Assembly (NCBI GenBank): GCA_037127315.1
Contig: JBBBDQ010000352.1
Location: 278,501 to 342,500 of the forward strand
Reading direction: 5' to 3'
DNA length: 64,000 nucleotides
Source of the DNA: Ascarosepion bandense
Taxonomy: Eukaryota > Mollusca > Cephalopoda > Sepiida > Sepiidae
Shown here: positions 41,504 through 53,595 of the stretch, piece after piece
How the letters are laid out: each line of letters begins with the position of its first letter
Numbering within the stretch: the first letter of the stretch is position 1
Program-made: the position numbers and the translations under genes
Notes under the pieces: generated by a model
What the model was told of the DNA's origin: nothing
The model's database searches: none
What the model saw: the letters and a program-made list of their open reading frames with translations, nothing else

Positions 41504-42009
41504 TGTTATATAGCGACAAATAACAAACACGGGTGTATATAAAAATATGACTTGTGTTTTTATTAATGACGATGGACCGTGTGGCACAAGGGCAGAGAAT
41601 TGAGAGCGCGCTTCTAATGGGGGTTCGACGTGGTGACGGGGGGTTCGACGGGAGTGTAGCCTCTCTGCTTAGCTCTTCTAGCTTCTTCTTCGACTTCTGG
41701 TCTTGTCTGGCTCTCTGCCCAGACTGCCTGTCGAGCCTGACTGGGACTCTTCTCTTCTCTTCTACTTCTGGAGACTGACTGACTCTGACTGTCTGTGACT
41801 TCTGTGTTTCGAGGTCTTTATATATCTTCCAAAACCGGAACTTGCCTCGATCGCGACGCCTACGTAATTCTCATAGTCACCTGTCTGTTTGCTCTGAGCT
41901 ATTTCTGCTCTGCCGGAAATAGGGTCAAAACGACATCCGCTGCTTTCAATGACCGAAAACACCCACGCTTCATCAGCCTTCTTGGGTGGGGCCAGATTAT
42001 TATATTACA
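41504..42009 (-). mobile_element. Solo LTR, 506 bp, CpG-rich, probably young
   Basis: Ends are TGTTATATAG and ATTATATTACA on the plus strand, a TG...CA pair with a short inverted repeat. Flanks atac at 41500-41503 and 42010-42013 form a 4-bp duplication. On the minus strand a TATA box (tatataaag, 41817-41825) and a poly-A signal (aataaa, 41559-41564) follow in the expected order. GC and CpG are far above the neighbourhood. The frames inside (41554-42049) are not genes. No internal region adjoins. Confidence 0.7.
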
Positions 42010-42013
42010 ATAC

Positions 42014-42579
42014 TGTAGAGCATTGGTCTCTCCTAAAGTAGAAACATGAAAATTAGACTGACTACTTTTGACTCTATCTTCAATATTGAGAACTGTGAAT
42101 AAAAATAATAATAATAAAAAAATGATAATGTAGTATTTATTGTATCATTTATTTAGCAGATATGTGTGTGCATTTAGACAGCAATTTGTCATGTATTCAA
42201 GTTTGGCAAAAGACCAATGAAGATTCTTTCTTTATACTTTTTTTATTGAAATTTTGTGGTTAAAACCATTTTTCTGGATTTTGGTGAAAATTTGAGCATA
42301 AATTGTGCAATGATTTCCCTTTTTTTACTGTTTTAAAACTTATTACCAATATTACATCTTTCCAGATCAGTTGTTGGTGTCATGTTATCTCGTTTTTGCT
42401 TTCAATTATTAATTCTAAAATATATTTATTATGTTTGCTTCTAGATAAATGAAACTTGAAAAATGTTTTGGATGATAAAAATATTAAATTAAAAAAGCTT
42501 AACTTAGAAACAGATGTTTTCACTGTCTCAGTTATTATCAAGAACTTGCTGTTGTTAGTATTGCAGATAAGATCTTGTT
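42014..42579. other. No recognisable feature
   Basis: AT-rich sequence without domain-bearing ORFs. Confidence 0.4.
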
Positions 42580-43342
42580 GATTTTTACATTATTTACATT
42601 GTTCAAATTGCTGTCCCCATCTTTATTGCCATGTTTATAATGTTTCGGCTGTTGTACACTCAAGCCTTCTTCAGGTGGTAGGAATTTCAGACTGAACCCT
42701 TTATTTTGATTGCTGGGGTATATTGTGCTCATTTCATGTGCAAAGCCACTTCCAAATGCCATGTAGTTTTCTCTGTTTAATTCAACTCTCTAAGTTATTT
42801 GTTCACCACTGCTGTAGCCAGGTATTGAATTCAAAACTTTTTGGGTCAAGATACTAGAACTAACCAATGCCTATATCCAACAGCCAGTAATCAACAGTAG
42901 TTAAACTTGAATCTGACAGCTAAGGTCTGCCCAGCAAATTGGTAGGTGGTTTATATGACAGCCTGGGAGATTCCACTCTGCTGTCTAGGCAAGTCTATTC
43001 TGTATGTTCTGATTGGCTGATGATTCAGGTGTGGCTATTGTGCTCAATAAATATCAGCACAATATCCACCCTATGGTGAGAGGAGAGAGGGACATGTATT
43101 GAGTTGCAACCCTGTTTATTTTTTGCCTGCCAACTGGATGCTAGTTGGAAACATCTTTGCAAAGATGAGTCTCATATTCCTAATTGTTCAGGAATGAGAA
43201 TTATATACTCCAGTGATCAAAATAGAGGTTAAAAAATTCCTACCACATGAAGAAGGCTGAAATGTCATGAGCTTTGCAATAAAGATGAGGACAACAGTTC
43301 GAATATTTTACATAATATAAATACTACATCATCTCAGAAGTA
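42580..43342. mobile_element. SINE-D/PLE-like element with inverted tails
   Basis: Minus-strand family D sequence covers 42580-42905, from the tail (gtccccatctttattgcc) to the head (ggcattggttag on its own strand). About 280 bp of sequence not seen elsewhere here follows, then a plus-strand tail at 43188-43342 (ggaatgagaattatatac, aataaagatgaggacaac). Tails face outward. The middle (cattgtgctcaataaatat-type motif) could be internal to the element. Confidence 0.55.
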
Positions 43343-43682
43343 GAGACAACTCAACCCTTTATAGGGATTGGGACATTCAAAAGTTCTCAAGCATAACAAA
43401 ATAAACATAAACTTTGAACAATCTATTCATAATTTTGATACTGATATAGTACGTCCTATTCAAAAATGGTAAAAATGTTTGTTAAATTTAAGAGGAGCTG
43501 TTCAAATAATTTCTTGTTGGAAAAATACACTTATCTCTCTAAAGAATTAATAGATTCATTTTTATGGAATATTTTTATTAATTTAAAAAATTAATTAATT
43601 CATTTTTAGTGGAAGATTTTTTTTTAGTGAGTACTACTGTTTCAAATTCTTTTACTGTAAAACCAATAAAATGTAAACTCAA
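43343..43682. other. Unassigned AT-rich sequence
   Basis: No ORF or repeat identified. Confidence 0.35.
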
Positions 43683-43998
43683 ATTCTACTCCAGCAGCTT
43701 CTTTTCTCACACTTCCCGCCTGTGGAATTCCCTTTCATTTGTAGTTGTCAGGGAAGCAAGTAATCTCCAAGAATTTAAATGAAAAGTCAATAGTCATCTC
43801 CTATTGCACTAACCTGCATCCTCTCTCTCATGCTCCTTTCTCTGTCCACTCCACTCTCATCAGTATTCTCATACTTCTCTTACCCACTTACTGACACTAT
43901 AACCTGTCACTCTTTCTCATAACTTTTCTCCTATGTCACCCCCTGCAAAACAGTGGCAGTAAAATGCCTTGGGGGTGATATAATTCTAAAAAAGAAAA
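43683..43998 (+). mobile_element. CR1-like LINE 3' end
   Basis: Contains tctactccagcagcttcttt, cttcccgcctgtggaattcc (the FFSHTSRLWNS region) and the terminus ccttgggggtgatataattc, followed by an A-rich stretch. 5'-truncated. Confidence 0.7.
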
Positions 43999-44099
43999 AA
44001 AGACATTCTGTTTTTGTGTTTTTTTTAAACTGTGCAAATTTTTACATGGTTTAAAATTAAGAAATTATCCATGAAAAATGTATCTATTTCAAACAATCT

Positions 44100-44840
44100 T
44101 CTATGTGCCATGTCCTTTCAAAATGTAGGTGATAATGGCCTTCCACATCTCCCTATCGTTAGTGACACTTAGCACATTTTTTTTCCTGTTACCACACCCA
44201 ATCCCTACTCTGCCAATCACTTGTTCAAGTCATCGAATAAGTTATGAACTGCTTTTTTCTTTCTTTCTTTCTTTCTATCTGAACTGTGAGTATTAAATTC
44301 TCCAAGCCCTCCTTCTTCATTAAATTCCTCAGGAACTTTAGCTGTCTTTTCCTGATGTTAAAAGTAAGTTTCCTTTTCATTTCCATCTTCTCCAAAACCT
44401 CATTGTTTTTCATGTGCTCAGTCCATGGTATTCTTATCTTTCTATAGAACTACATTTTAGTTGCTTCAAATCTCTCCTTCATCTTTGAAGAGATTGTCCA
44501 GCATTTACTGCCATATTCTTGTGGAGTAGTTTTTGCACTGAAGGTTATAATCATGCTATGTTGGTTGCTAATTGACTTAACGTACCCAAAATGTTAGGAA
44601 CTTGGTAATCTTCCACTGAAAGCTGACTCCTTAGTATTCGGCTAACTGCCAACTTATATAAACTGCCTAGTAGTTCTACTGAACTCCAACAGAACTGTAA
44701 AGAACTCCTATGAACTTCCCAAGAACTTCTCAAGGGTTTCCTGTTACATCTTATTAATATAGGTGGGAGAGTCCATTACCTGAGGAATAGGTGTGTTTCC
44801 CCATAATATATATCAAAGAACAGACATCACATTCAAAATT
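44100..44840 (-). mobile_element. RTE-like LINE 3' fragment, interrupted by a solo LTR
   Basis: Minus-strand frame 44225-44413 reads VLEKMEMKRKLTFNIRKRQLK and KKEGLENLILTVQIE, the RTE-like C-terminal block. At 44516 the sequence breaks in the motif tgccatat and resumes at 44809 with caaagaacagacatcac, as in the uninterrupted copy near 15715. Confidence 0.7.
44517..44808 (-). mobile_element. Solo LTR, Gypsy-like, 292 bp
   Basis: Same family as 29003-29294 (tgactccttagtattcggct, ccattacctgaggaatagg). Flanks catat and tatat form a 5-bp duplication with one mismatch. It sits in the RTE LINE. The frame at 44551-44733 is internal to the LTR and not a gene. Confidence 0.65.
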
Positions 44841-45155
44841 ACATTTGAAGCACGAGTTTTATATATATATATATATATATATATACGTAATGGCACCTCA
44901 ATAATAAATAATGACTAATGAATGATTCTTGTTAACATATTTAAGACTCTAATCTTCCCAGGATGCTTTTTATAAGACTATACATGGATAGATCAACGGT
45001 ATGGTCACGAATGAGATTCCATAGCTTAATAAGTTTTAGCATGACACACAGACACATATATAGTGTGCGATGGATAGATTGTCGTCTAAATTACGCAAAA
45101 ATGAAAGCAACATTGGCATTTACTTTTTTTTATAGATACATTTAGCAAAATTATA
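44841..45155. other. Unassigned, with an (AT)n run
   Basis: An (AT)n microsatellite lies at about 44860-44885. The frame at 44963-45145 has no domain. Confidence 0.4.
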
Positions 45156-45840
45156 TCTTGAAATCCTGAAGAGTAGATGTATTGAATAAAATCACCATTG
45201 ACTTCAATCATGGCCTCTAAACGACTTCAAAATCACCTGCATCTCTTATGACTAGACTCCTTGTTTATGCTGGTGAATGCTGCCATAATCCTTTCCTTTG
45301 GTGTTACAAGAAGGTTTGTTGATCAGTTGCTCATCTGTGTCCCACACATAATAATCAAGGGGTTTCAGGCCGAGGAGTTAGGTAGCCTAATGTAAGGGGT
45401 GATATGGTTGCAGAAACTGTCTGACCGTCATGACCGAGTTCTCCTGCTTGTGTGGCATGGTGCAGTGTCCTGTTGCTAGATATAGGGTCTTCTAGCAGCC
45501 ACCCTTTTTATTCAAGGCAGTATTACCTCCTCAAAACAAAATCACTGTATTGAGTTTGAAGCCTTGTGGGAAGATGAATGCAGCCATAACATTACCATCA
45601 ATAGTGATTACATCAAACACCTTCATAACCACTATTAGACTCATTCAACTCTTTCCTAATCCTTTGAACTGTCCTCAGATTGATACCCAGAAGTTCTGAA
45701 ATATTTACAGCTTCCAACCTGAATACCAAGCAGCACAGCATAATATTTTCAAATTTCTGGAAGAGTAAATTGCGTCATAGTGTTTTGTTTCTCAGTGATG
45801 GTGCTCAACTGACCCTACTATATTTTGTAGTTAACAAAAT
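45156..45840 (-). pseudogene. Tc1/mariner-superfamily transposase remnant
   Basis: Minus-strand pieces in order: LVFRLEAVNISELLGINL and VQRIRKELNES (helix-turn-helix), YLATGHCTMPHKQENS (cf. FQQDGAPCHTSRRTQ), NPLIIMCG / PLDYYVWDTDEQLIN (cf. SPDLNPLDYYVWG), and SRLEAMIEVNGDFIQ at the C-terminus. Several frameshifts and stops. The acidic residues cannot all be placed. No TIRs were found. Confidence 0.65.
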
Positions 45841-46128
45841 CAAAAACATATGAAATTTACTCACTCCTTAATTCTCTTCTTTTCTCTGGATTTTTCATGT
45901 TCTTTCTTGCTTAATATTTATTATATCTTGGAAAGAAAGCATAGCTAATCCCAGCTCAGAATGACTCGAGATTCATCAGATGCTAGATTCTCTTTTGAGT
46001 TAAAAAATAATAAAAGACAGCAGCATGTGAACAAGTGTAACAATATAGGTTGTGTCAGAAATTTAAAAAAAAATGTTTTTAGCTTTATATTTCCAAAGAA
46101 AGAAGTGAATGGATCTGAATCTAATCTA
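45841..46128. other. Unassigned sequence
   Basis: The plus-strand frame starting 45961 runs into the Helitron-like element and has no domain. Confidence 0.4.
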
Positions 46129-46473
46129 TCTAAACTTATTCATAAATGGAACTTTGTGTGTGTGTGTCCGTTACCTATAGACTCAGAAACGGCTGAACCA
46201 ATTTTCTTGAAAATTTACACAGTTGTACTATAAGCGTCTGTGAGTATTCTCAGCTAGGCTTTGTGTTGAGGTATCCCTGATAAATATCGAAAAAATCGGG
46301 TTATAGGAGTGGTCTGATTTTAATCAAACTTGATCAACTCATACACAAAGACATAAGAAATGATATTCAGAAATTTCAAGGTAGCAGTTCTTACAATAGT
46401 GCAGAAAATCGATTATATATATATATAAAAGGCAAGATGTTTGTGTGTGTGTCTGTTTATCTGCCTGTATGTC
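46129..46473 (+). mobile_element. Helitron-like element, 3'-truncated
   Basis: Starts TCTAAACTTATTCATAAATG after an A, and matches 24400-24735 through gaaacggctgaaccaatt, (AT)n and aaaggcaagatgtttgtg. Similarity stops near 46473, so the CTAG end is missing. Confidence 0.65.
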
Positions 46474-46689
46474 TGTATTTTTTCAGCCCTTTTATTTTAG
46501 TTTTTACTTCGGGTTTGGCTCTAAGTAGGTATAATTGTAGTTCTTAGTCTTGGCCATGATACCATTTACTCAGAGGACTTATTTAGTCTTCAAAATTCAG
46601 TTTACGACAAAAAAAACTTATTTGATATTGATACCAGGAAATCAAAATTTGACTTACATCCATTCATTTTTCTTTCAGTCTACAGTTTC

Positions 46690-47210
46690 GCTTTAACTGG
46701 AAACTGAGTAAAGTACTTAGAAACAGGAAAATTTCCCTAGAAACAAAGAAGAGAGTACCGGATTACTATGCGATGTCAGTTCTTCAATATGGCAGTGAAT
46801 GCTGGACAATATCATCAAAGATGAGGAAAAAAACTTGAAGTAGCAAAAATGTGGTTTTACAGAAGGATGCTGCGGATATCATGGACCGAACATGTGAGCA
46901 ATGATGAGGTTTTGGAAAGAATGGCATTGAAAAGAAAACTAATAGTGAGCATCAGGAAGAGACAACTGAAGTTCCTGGACATGCAATGAGAAAGTAGGGC
47001 TTGGAGAACCTGATCCTGACAGGCCAGATAGAAGGAAAAAGAGACAGAGGAAGGCAGCGAATATTTGAAGGGCCTGATCAGGTGGATGATGGAACGGGGG
47101 GTTGCGTGGAGTAACAAGAGAAAACATATTAAGAGCCAGCAGGGATAGGGGACATGGAAAGACATGATTGCCTACGTCCTGAACAGGGCACATAGAAGAA
47201 GACATGAGAT
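46690..47210 (+). mobile_element. RTE-like LINE 3' fragment
   Basis: Plus-strand pieces match VLQYGSECWTISSKM, MWFYRRMLRISWTEHVSND and RKRQLKFLD, ending with the tacgtcctgaacagggcaca terminus. Frameshifted. The minus-strand frames here are shadows. Confidence 0.7.
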
Positions 47211-47245
47211 ATTATTTTCTATAACCCATATTCCTCTATGAAATA

Positions 47246-47429
47246 CTAGCAGTATAGCCCGGCATTGCTCAGGTGTAATGAAAGCTTTAAAACTAATCCA
47301 TGGTCCTGGAGCTCAGACTCAGCCTAAAGAATATTTGTTTGAAGTTTGGTGAGAATCGATTAAAAATTGCAGATTTGTATAAAGTACATACAGACAGATA
47401 AACAGACACACACAAACATCTTGCCTTTT

Positions 47430-47476
<47 letters not shown>

Positions 47477-47757
47477 CGATTTTCTGCACTATTGTAAGAA
47501 CTGGAACCTTGAAACTTCTGAATATCATTTCTTATGTCTTTGTCTATGAGTGTATCAAATTTGATTAAAATCAGACCACTCCTTCTATAACCCAATTTTT
47601 TCAATTATCGATTTTTGATATTTATTGGGGGTACCTTGACACAAACCCTAGCTAAGAACGTGTAAATTTTCAAGAAAATCGGTTCAGCCGTTTTGGAGTC
47701 TATAGGTAACGGACACATACACACACAGACAAAGTTCCATTTATAAATAAGTTTAGA
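47246..47757 (-). mobile_element. Helitron-like element, complete, minus strand
   Basis: On the minus strand it starts TCTAAACTTATTTATAAATG at 47757 after an A and ends gggctatactgCTAG at 47246 before a T. 512 bp, against 501 bp for the other complete copy. Internal (AT)n at about 47434-47474. Frames over the (AT)n run are artefacts. Confidence 0.7.
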
Positions 47758-48307
47758 TTTAGATAGAAAAATATTATGTATTTTGGTGGGGGATCAGAGA
47801 AGGTGAAAATATATTTTTTTGAAAATATCAAAAGTAGCTTTGACTGAACAAGTTGTTTCTCTTGATTTCTTTAACACTTTTTGCAAAAATAGATCATAAA
47901 AATCTGCAAATAAAAACAGCTCGGAGCATTTCTTTGCTCATGGCACCTATTGTTGATTGTCACATTAGATACTTTTTTGCCTAAAAGAAAAATTGTAGTG
48001 TAGATATTCACTGAGCTTCGATGTGATTAACAAAAGGTTATGAGTATTGAATCTTCCTGAGACTATTATATTAGAGCAACCTTGAGGCTCACAAGCAATC
48101 ACTTTTTAGACTGACTTGTTAATCATTATCCTATGGTAGGGGCTCTTAATCTTTTGAAGAACAAAAGTCAGGATAACAATCAATGTGAATGATATTTTCC
48201 TTAGCTACATAGTATATGCTTTACCAGGGTTACATACAGCATGATATTCAAAGTTTTCCCTTCCTTAAACCAGTTACCACCCAAGGCTATAGAATATAGT
48301 CTGTCCT
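47758..48307. other. No recognisable feature
   Basis: AT-rich sequence without domain-bearing ORFs. Confidence 0.4.
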
Positions 48308-48540
48308 ACTACTTGAATATTTCCAAACAGGGGCCAAAACACTATGAAAGTATAAAAATACACTTTTATAGAAATATATACATAAAAATAGACTTTCTTT
48401 TAGAAAAATATACATTTTTGAAGGAAAAAAAAATTACCAGAATACATTTATGAAGAAAAAAAAAATATTAACCAGCAATACATTTCTTAATACAAAACAT
48501 CTTCAGTTTTCTAAAATAAAATGAAAATTTTTTATTATAA
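48308..48540 (+). mobile_element. SINE-B, partial
   Basis: Contains the central part only (ggggccaaaacactatgaaa, tagaaaaatatacatttttg, cttcagttttctaaaataa). Both ends are missing. Confidence 0.6.
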
Positions 48541-49811
48541 CTATTACAAGTATAATACTGATAGAATATTAACTTGGTACAGTACTTGTTCAAATCAATC
48601 CCTTTTTTCTCTTATTTTTTTTTCTTTCAGATCATTTGTTTGGATGAAAAATATTTTATCATCATTCATTGGCATTTATTTTGTTTTATGACTGAAAATT
48701 TTTTTTTTTATTTAAGTAACCTGGTTTTACTGCTCATAGTGGTATAGTCCAAGTTTCATTTTTTTTTCACTTATTTGGAAAGCCACACATCAGTGTGATA
48801 AATATAATTGTAATGTAGGAAGAAAGTGTTGATTCTGACATGTGTGGTAAAACACGGATCTCGAGGCAACAAACGTAACTGTCAAATGAACTGTGCTACT
48901 GGGATCACCTGACCATACATATTTAGCACATGTAACTAGAAGGGAAACACTACCAAAAACTAAAGGTTAGGAAGGAAACTACCATCAGTACTAGAGTAAT
49001 AGAAGTGGACCTGAGAAGTTTAATTTCTTGAAAAAATGTTTTAAAATTTTTATAAATTTCAACCAATAGTAACACTAATCATTTGGTGAATGAATGCCAA
49101 AAGTGTCTTCCATGGAAACCGCTAATTTCATCCTACCATTTATAATGCCATTTAAAACCAAAAGCAAATCTTATACTTTGATTTTGAAATTTAGATGTCG
49201 TTAAGCTTTGATCTAGTTTGGAATGCAGATCACTGGAATCAATAGAAAATATCAAACTTCTTCAATCTAGTGCCAGGCTTCTTGATATTTGGAGACTGTT
49301 TGGTAAACTAAAACGACTGCAGCAAAAACAGTAATCATGCCGCCAATGAAGCCTTCATCAGATGATGGCCCTCAGGTCAGGAAATGTGTCAAACGTTACT
49401 GATAACACTGACCCCCACCAACAGAGAATATATCACTCGACTTTGTTGGTTCTCCTTGAACATTTGGGAATGCCAGATTCACAGAGATATAGACTTGTCT
49501 TGGAGCCACTTTAAATTTTTCTTCATTTTTTCTGATGTGGCTTCATTAATGCAAGAACACAGACAAGGAATTATTTTAGTTTTTTTTGCTTCATTCAAGA
49601 TAAAGTATGGATAAAAACAATGAATGTTAAATATTGTTATTCATTTTTTAATTTGTAATTCTTCTGTGTGTCTCATTCTTTCTACAACTTTCTGTCATTT
49701 GTAGCTTTTAGAAATGCTTGTATTGTTCCTATACATCTCAGTTCATTTGTTTGTTTATTTAGTGGCAAACACTGAAATTTAATTTTCTTGAGAGCATTTG
49801 TAATTTCTTTG
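48541..49811. other. Mostly unassigned; G-type repeat at 48915-49100
   Basis: agcacatgtaactagaaggg, accatcagtactagag and aaatttcaaccaatagtaac match the G-type repeat at 17750-17950. Near 49340-49420 a motif gccttcatcagatgatggcc is seen, of unknown meaning. Other frames have no domain. Confidence 0.4.
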
Positions 49812-50062
49812 ACAAAATATGTATTGCTGGTAAGAATTTTCTTTTAACTATGAAAATGTATTGCTTGTATTTTTATACCTTCATTGTTTTAACCCCAATT
49901 TTGGAGTTTACTATTTACCCGTAGCTGGGACCCTAACAGGTTCTGCCACCCCGGGTCATGATAGATTTAAGAACAACAACATTTAAGGGGTAGTTCTCTG
50001 CTCCTCACAATCTCCAATCTCTCGATCAGAGGCCTTGCTGTCAGATGTAGTTTATAGTCAGC
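49812..50062 (-). mobile_element. SINE-B, minus strand, partial
   Basis: Reverse copy of the family 5' part: cagaggccttgctgtcag, gggaccctaacaggttctgc and ttactatttacccgtagctg. Confidence 0.6.
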
Positions 50063-50800
50063 CAGTTCGTGTTCTGCCATTCACTTACCAATGATGGTTA
50101 TGTAGATTATTTGCTGTTTCCTTTTGTACGTCTTGCCTTTGATATGGCCTTTGACTTTCAAGTTCTTCAAACCCTTTTTCCTCATGTGTTCCAGGTCCTG
50201 GATATGCCAGTAAAATGTATCTGGCAGCAAGGCCTCTGATTGGGGAGTTGTAAGGACCATGGAACCCCCTCTCAATTGCTCTTGTTCCCCTCTCAATTGC
50301 TCTTGACCTGGAGTGGTAGCACGTGTTAGGGTCCCAGCTATGGGCAAATAGTTTATCCCCAAACAGGGGTCAAAACCCTATGAAGGTATAAAAATACACT
50401 TTTATAGAAATATATAAATAAAAATAGACTTTTTTAGAAAAATATACAATTTTGAAGGAAAAAAATTGCCATAATACATTTTTGAAGAAAAAAATTATTA
50501 CCAGCAATACATTTCTTAATGCAAAACAAAAGAAAACATCTTCAGTTTTCTAAAATAAAATAAAAGAATTTTTTCATCAAAATCTAAATCAACCTTCTGA
50601 CTATAACCAAACATTAAAAGAATATCTTAAAACCCTACCTTTTTTGGCATTAAATAACCCACAGAGGTTGATATGTTGTTAAGCTAAATTCAAACACGTG
50701 TTCCTGAAATTTCAACTGTCTTTTTCAGAGTTTAAGTGTTCTTTTTGTTTTCATTTCCCTAAAAGTTTCTTCATTGTTCACCTCAAACAAATGAGTTTAA
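50063..50800 (-). mobile_element. RTE-like LINE scrap split by SINE-B
   Basis: 50063-50192 (ttccttttgtacgtcttgcc, aaaccctttttcctcatgtg) and 50705-50800 (tgaaatttcaactgtctttt) join as RTE-like sequence when the SINE is removed. Confidence 0.6.
50193..50694 (+). mobile_element. SINE-B, full length, with target duplication
   Basis: Starts aggtcctggatatgcc and ends gttgttaagctaaattcaaa, 502 bp. Flanks catgtgttcc (50183-50192) and cacgtgttcc (50695-50704) differ at one base. Inserted in RTE sequence, which confirms an independent insertion event. Confidence 0.75.
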
Positions 50801-51047
50801 AAAAAAGTTAATAGTTGAATTAAACACTTAAAAAGGATAACAAAACTGAATGTTTTATTTCCCTTGATATTGATATGGTATTGAAATAGGCTTGCAATTG
50901 CAAGATCCTGATTGGATGACTTGCTGCCAGATGTAGTTTATCATCATGCCTAGGACACAATACTAAAAAAATGAACACACTCCACACAGGTTTGATCAAA
51001 GCACAAATTAAAAAGTGCCCTGGAGAATAAAAAAAAAAAATTATTTA

Positions 51048-51530
51048 TTTACATTATTCAGACTGTTCTGATCTTCATTGTCATATTCACAATGTTTCAG
51101 CCATTGTATGCTCCAGCTATCGTCAGGTGACTGTAATTTTGAACTGAGCCCTTTATTTTGATCACTGATGTAGATTGTTCTTGTTCTATGAGTCATGCTA
51201 CTTTCAAATGTCTTCGAAAGTTGAGTTAAATAGAGATAACTAGGTTTTTGTTGACCACTGTTGTAGCCAGCTATTGAACGTTTTCGGTCAAGTCACTGGC
51301 CCTAACCAATGCTTTTATCCACTGGGCTATGTATCCTTAGAGAGTTGAGTTAATTAAGACATCTGGAAATAGCATGACTCATGGAATGAGAGCAAAAACA
51401 ATCTACCCTACTGATCAAAATAAAGAGTTCAGTTCAAAATTCCAATCACCTGAAGAAGGTCGGAGAGTACAACTGCTGGAACATTGTGAAAATGTCAACA
51501 AAGATCAGATCAACAGATTAAAATTATAAA
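51048..51530. mobile_element. SINE-D/PLE-like element, inverted pair
   Basis: 51048-51335 is minus strand (tail, body, head with an A-box-like tagcccagtgg on its own strand); 51340-51530 is plus strand (ggaatgagagcaaaaacaat, tcacctgaagaaggtcgg, tcaacaaagatcagatc). Tails point outward. Confidence 0.6.
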
Positions 51531-51572
51531 TGATGTTTGATTAGAATGAAACAGGAGGTGGCTGCAAATGAA

Positions 51573-51670
51573 TATAAGGTGGGGGGTGGATACAAGGTGG
51601 GGGGGTGGATACAAGGTGGGGGGGTGGATATAAGGTGGGGGGGGTGGATACAAGGTGGGGGGGATAGATA
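51573..51670 (+). repeat. G-rich minisatellite, unit about 20-22 bp
   Basis: Five units of the form aaggtggggggtggatac, with G runs of 6 to 8. The plus strand has many close G tracts and could form G-quadruplexes. Confidence 0.8.
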
Positions 51671-51689
51671 CATTCAATCTTCCATCTAA

Positions 51690-52440
51690 TAAGTAAAGGT
51701 ACAGAAGGTAGCGGTAGAAAGTGACAAAAAAGGACTACAAATAAACTTTAAGAAAACTGAATGCATTGTCATTAGCAAAAGGTGCAACCCAAAATACCAA
51801 ATACAGGTTGGGGATACCAGAATAAAACAGGTGCAAAAATTTAAATACCTAGGAAGTGTTCTAACTGGAGATGGAAAGTGTGACACAGAGATCTGAAGAC
51901 AAATTGGCATGGCAAAGGATGCGTTCCAAAAGCTGAGTAAAGTACTAACACACAGGAAAATTTCACTAGAAACAAAGAAAAGAGTACTGGATTACTATAT
52001 TATGTCAGTTCTTCAATATGGCAGTGAATGCTTGACAATATCATTGAAAATGAGGACAAAACTGGAAGCAGCAGAAATGTGGGTCTACAGAAGGATGCTG
52101 CGGATATCGTGAACTGAGCATGCAAGCAACGATGAGGTGTTGGAAAGAATGGCAACAAAAAGGAAATTAATACTGAGCATCAGGAAGAGACAGCTGAGGT
52201 TCCTGGGACATGCAATGAGGAAGGAAAGCCTGGAGAACCTGATACTGACTGGCCAGATAGAAGGCGAGAGAGAGAGAGAGGAAGGCAGCGGATAACATAT
52301 TTTCAGGACCTGATCAGGTGGATGACGGAATGGGGGTTGCCAGGAGTAATGGGAGCAAGCATACTGGGAGCCACAAGGGATAGGGAGACATGGAGAACCA
52401 TGATCACCTACGTCCTGAAAGGACAGGGCACATAGAAGAA
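51690..52440 (+). mobile_element. RTE-like LINE 3' portion
   Basis: Plus-strand translation shows KKGLQINFKKTECIVISK, QVGDTRIKQVQKFKYLGSVL, MAKDAFQKLSKVL (frame 51909-52112), LETKKRVLDYYIMSVLQYGS, YRRMLRIS and RKRQLRFLGHAMRKESLENL, ending at cctgaaaggacagggcacat. Good identity to the copy at 33940-35845. A (GA)n run lies at 52265-52280. Confidence 0.8.
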
Positions 52441-52961
52441 GGTAATGTTCAAAGAAGTACTGATTCAGAACTATTTCATAAAATAGCGGTTCCTAAATTC
52501 AATAGTTACATTATATTTATAGAATATATAGAGAATTTGAATAATAGATTTTTTTCTAAAACAGAGGTTATCAGCTGTTTATTTACTCACTGAGGAGTGA
52601 TTTCAAGAGATTTGTGAAGTGGGATATTACAAATGCTGAGTAACTAGGTTAGATGAATATATTGATTAATATATTCAAATACTAAAAACCTTTGGATAGT
52701 ATCTTTTATATCAAAACATTTCATTTTCAATATCCATTGATTAGTAAGTGAAAAACACTCTTTGATAAATTAGAAGATATTTTTTTAGGTTAATGCTAAA
52801 ATACTCTGCACAATATTTAAAATTTTGGTTATAGGCAAATAATTTTTCTGTTAATGGAAAGTAAAAATTAGATTTATTCTCAGTGAGATTTAATTAGATT
52901 ACAAATTTCGCTCTTTTCATTTTAAAATCAGTGAAACAGATTAGGTATTTTTAGCTTATAT
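52441..52961. other. No recognisable feature
   Basis: AT-rich sequence without domain-bearing ORFs. Confidence 0.4.
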
Positions 52962-52972
52962 CTCTATTTGGT

Positions 52973-53595
52973 AAAAAAAAAAATCCAATAGCTTATATCT
53001 ATGTGATGTGTATTGTGGTATCGACTTGGGAAGAGAAATCAGGTAGCCAAGTTCGAATTCCAGTTGAATTCGTTGCATTCACTCACGCGCAAATACCCTT
53101 GGGAAAGGTATGAATCTGTCTCTTCCCTCCAGTTATGGGTTAAGTAACAGAACTGATAGGGTTCTATAGCCTTGGTTGGCAACCAGTCTACTGCAGAAAG
53201 TAATGGCAGTCTACTGCGGGAAAATCTTCTGTCCAGTCAGTCATGTCTCTTTCCAGGCATGATTGCCCAAGCGTGTATCACATATGGCACTTACCTGACC
53301 GACTGAATATAATAGTTAAAATATGATTAAGGCATCTACTGGGCATAAAGTGGGGGATCAGTTTTATATTGTTTTGAAGTAATAAACTGATCCCACACTA
53401 ATTACTACTTAATAATATAATACATCTCTTCCTTCTCCAGCTATAAGTCAAATAACAGCACAGATTGGATTCCATAGCCATTGCCGGCAACCAGTCTACT
53501 GCAGAAAGCAATGGTAACCTACTGTGGGATAATCTTCTGCCCAGTTAGTCATGTCTCTTCCAAGCGTGTATCAGGGATGGCATTTAACTGACTGA
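52973..53595 (+). mobile_element. Dimeric SINE-A, second locus
   Basis: After a short A-run and leader, a full SINE-A begins near 53009 (tgtattgtggtatcgac), followed by the same middle segment (gattaaggcatctactggg) and headless second SINE-A as at 21376-21997. Flanked by ctctatttggt at 52962-52972 and 53596-53606, different from the other locus. Confidence 0.75.

Noticed and set aside
41554..42049. ORFs in the GC-rich block
   Set aside because: They fall within a solo LTR with TG...CA ends, TATA box and poly-A signal.
47319..47549. ORFs with (YI)n repeats
   Set aside because: They translate an (AT)n microsatellite inside a Helitron-like element.
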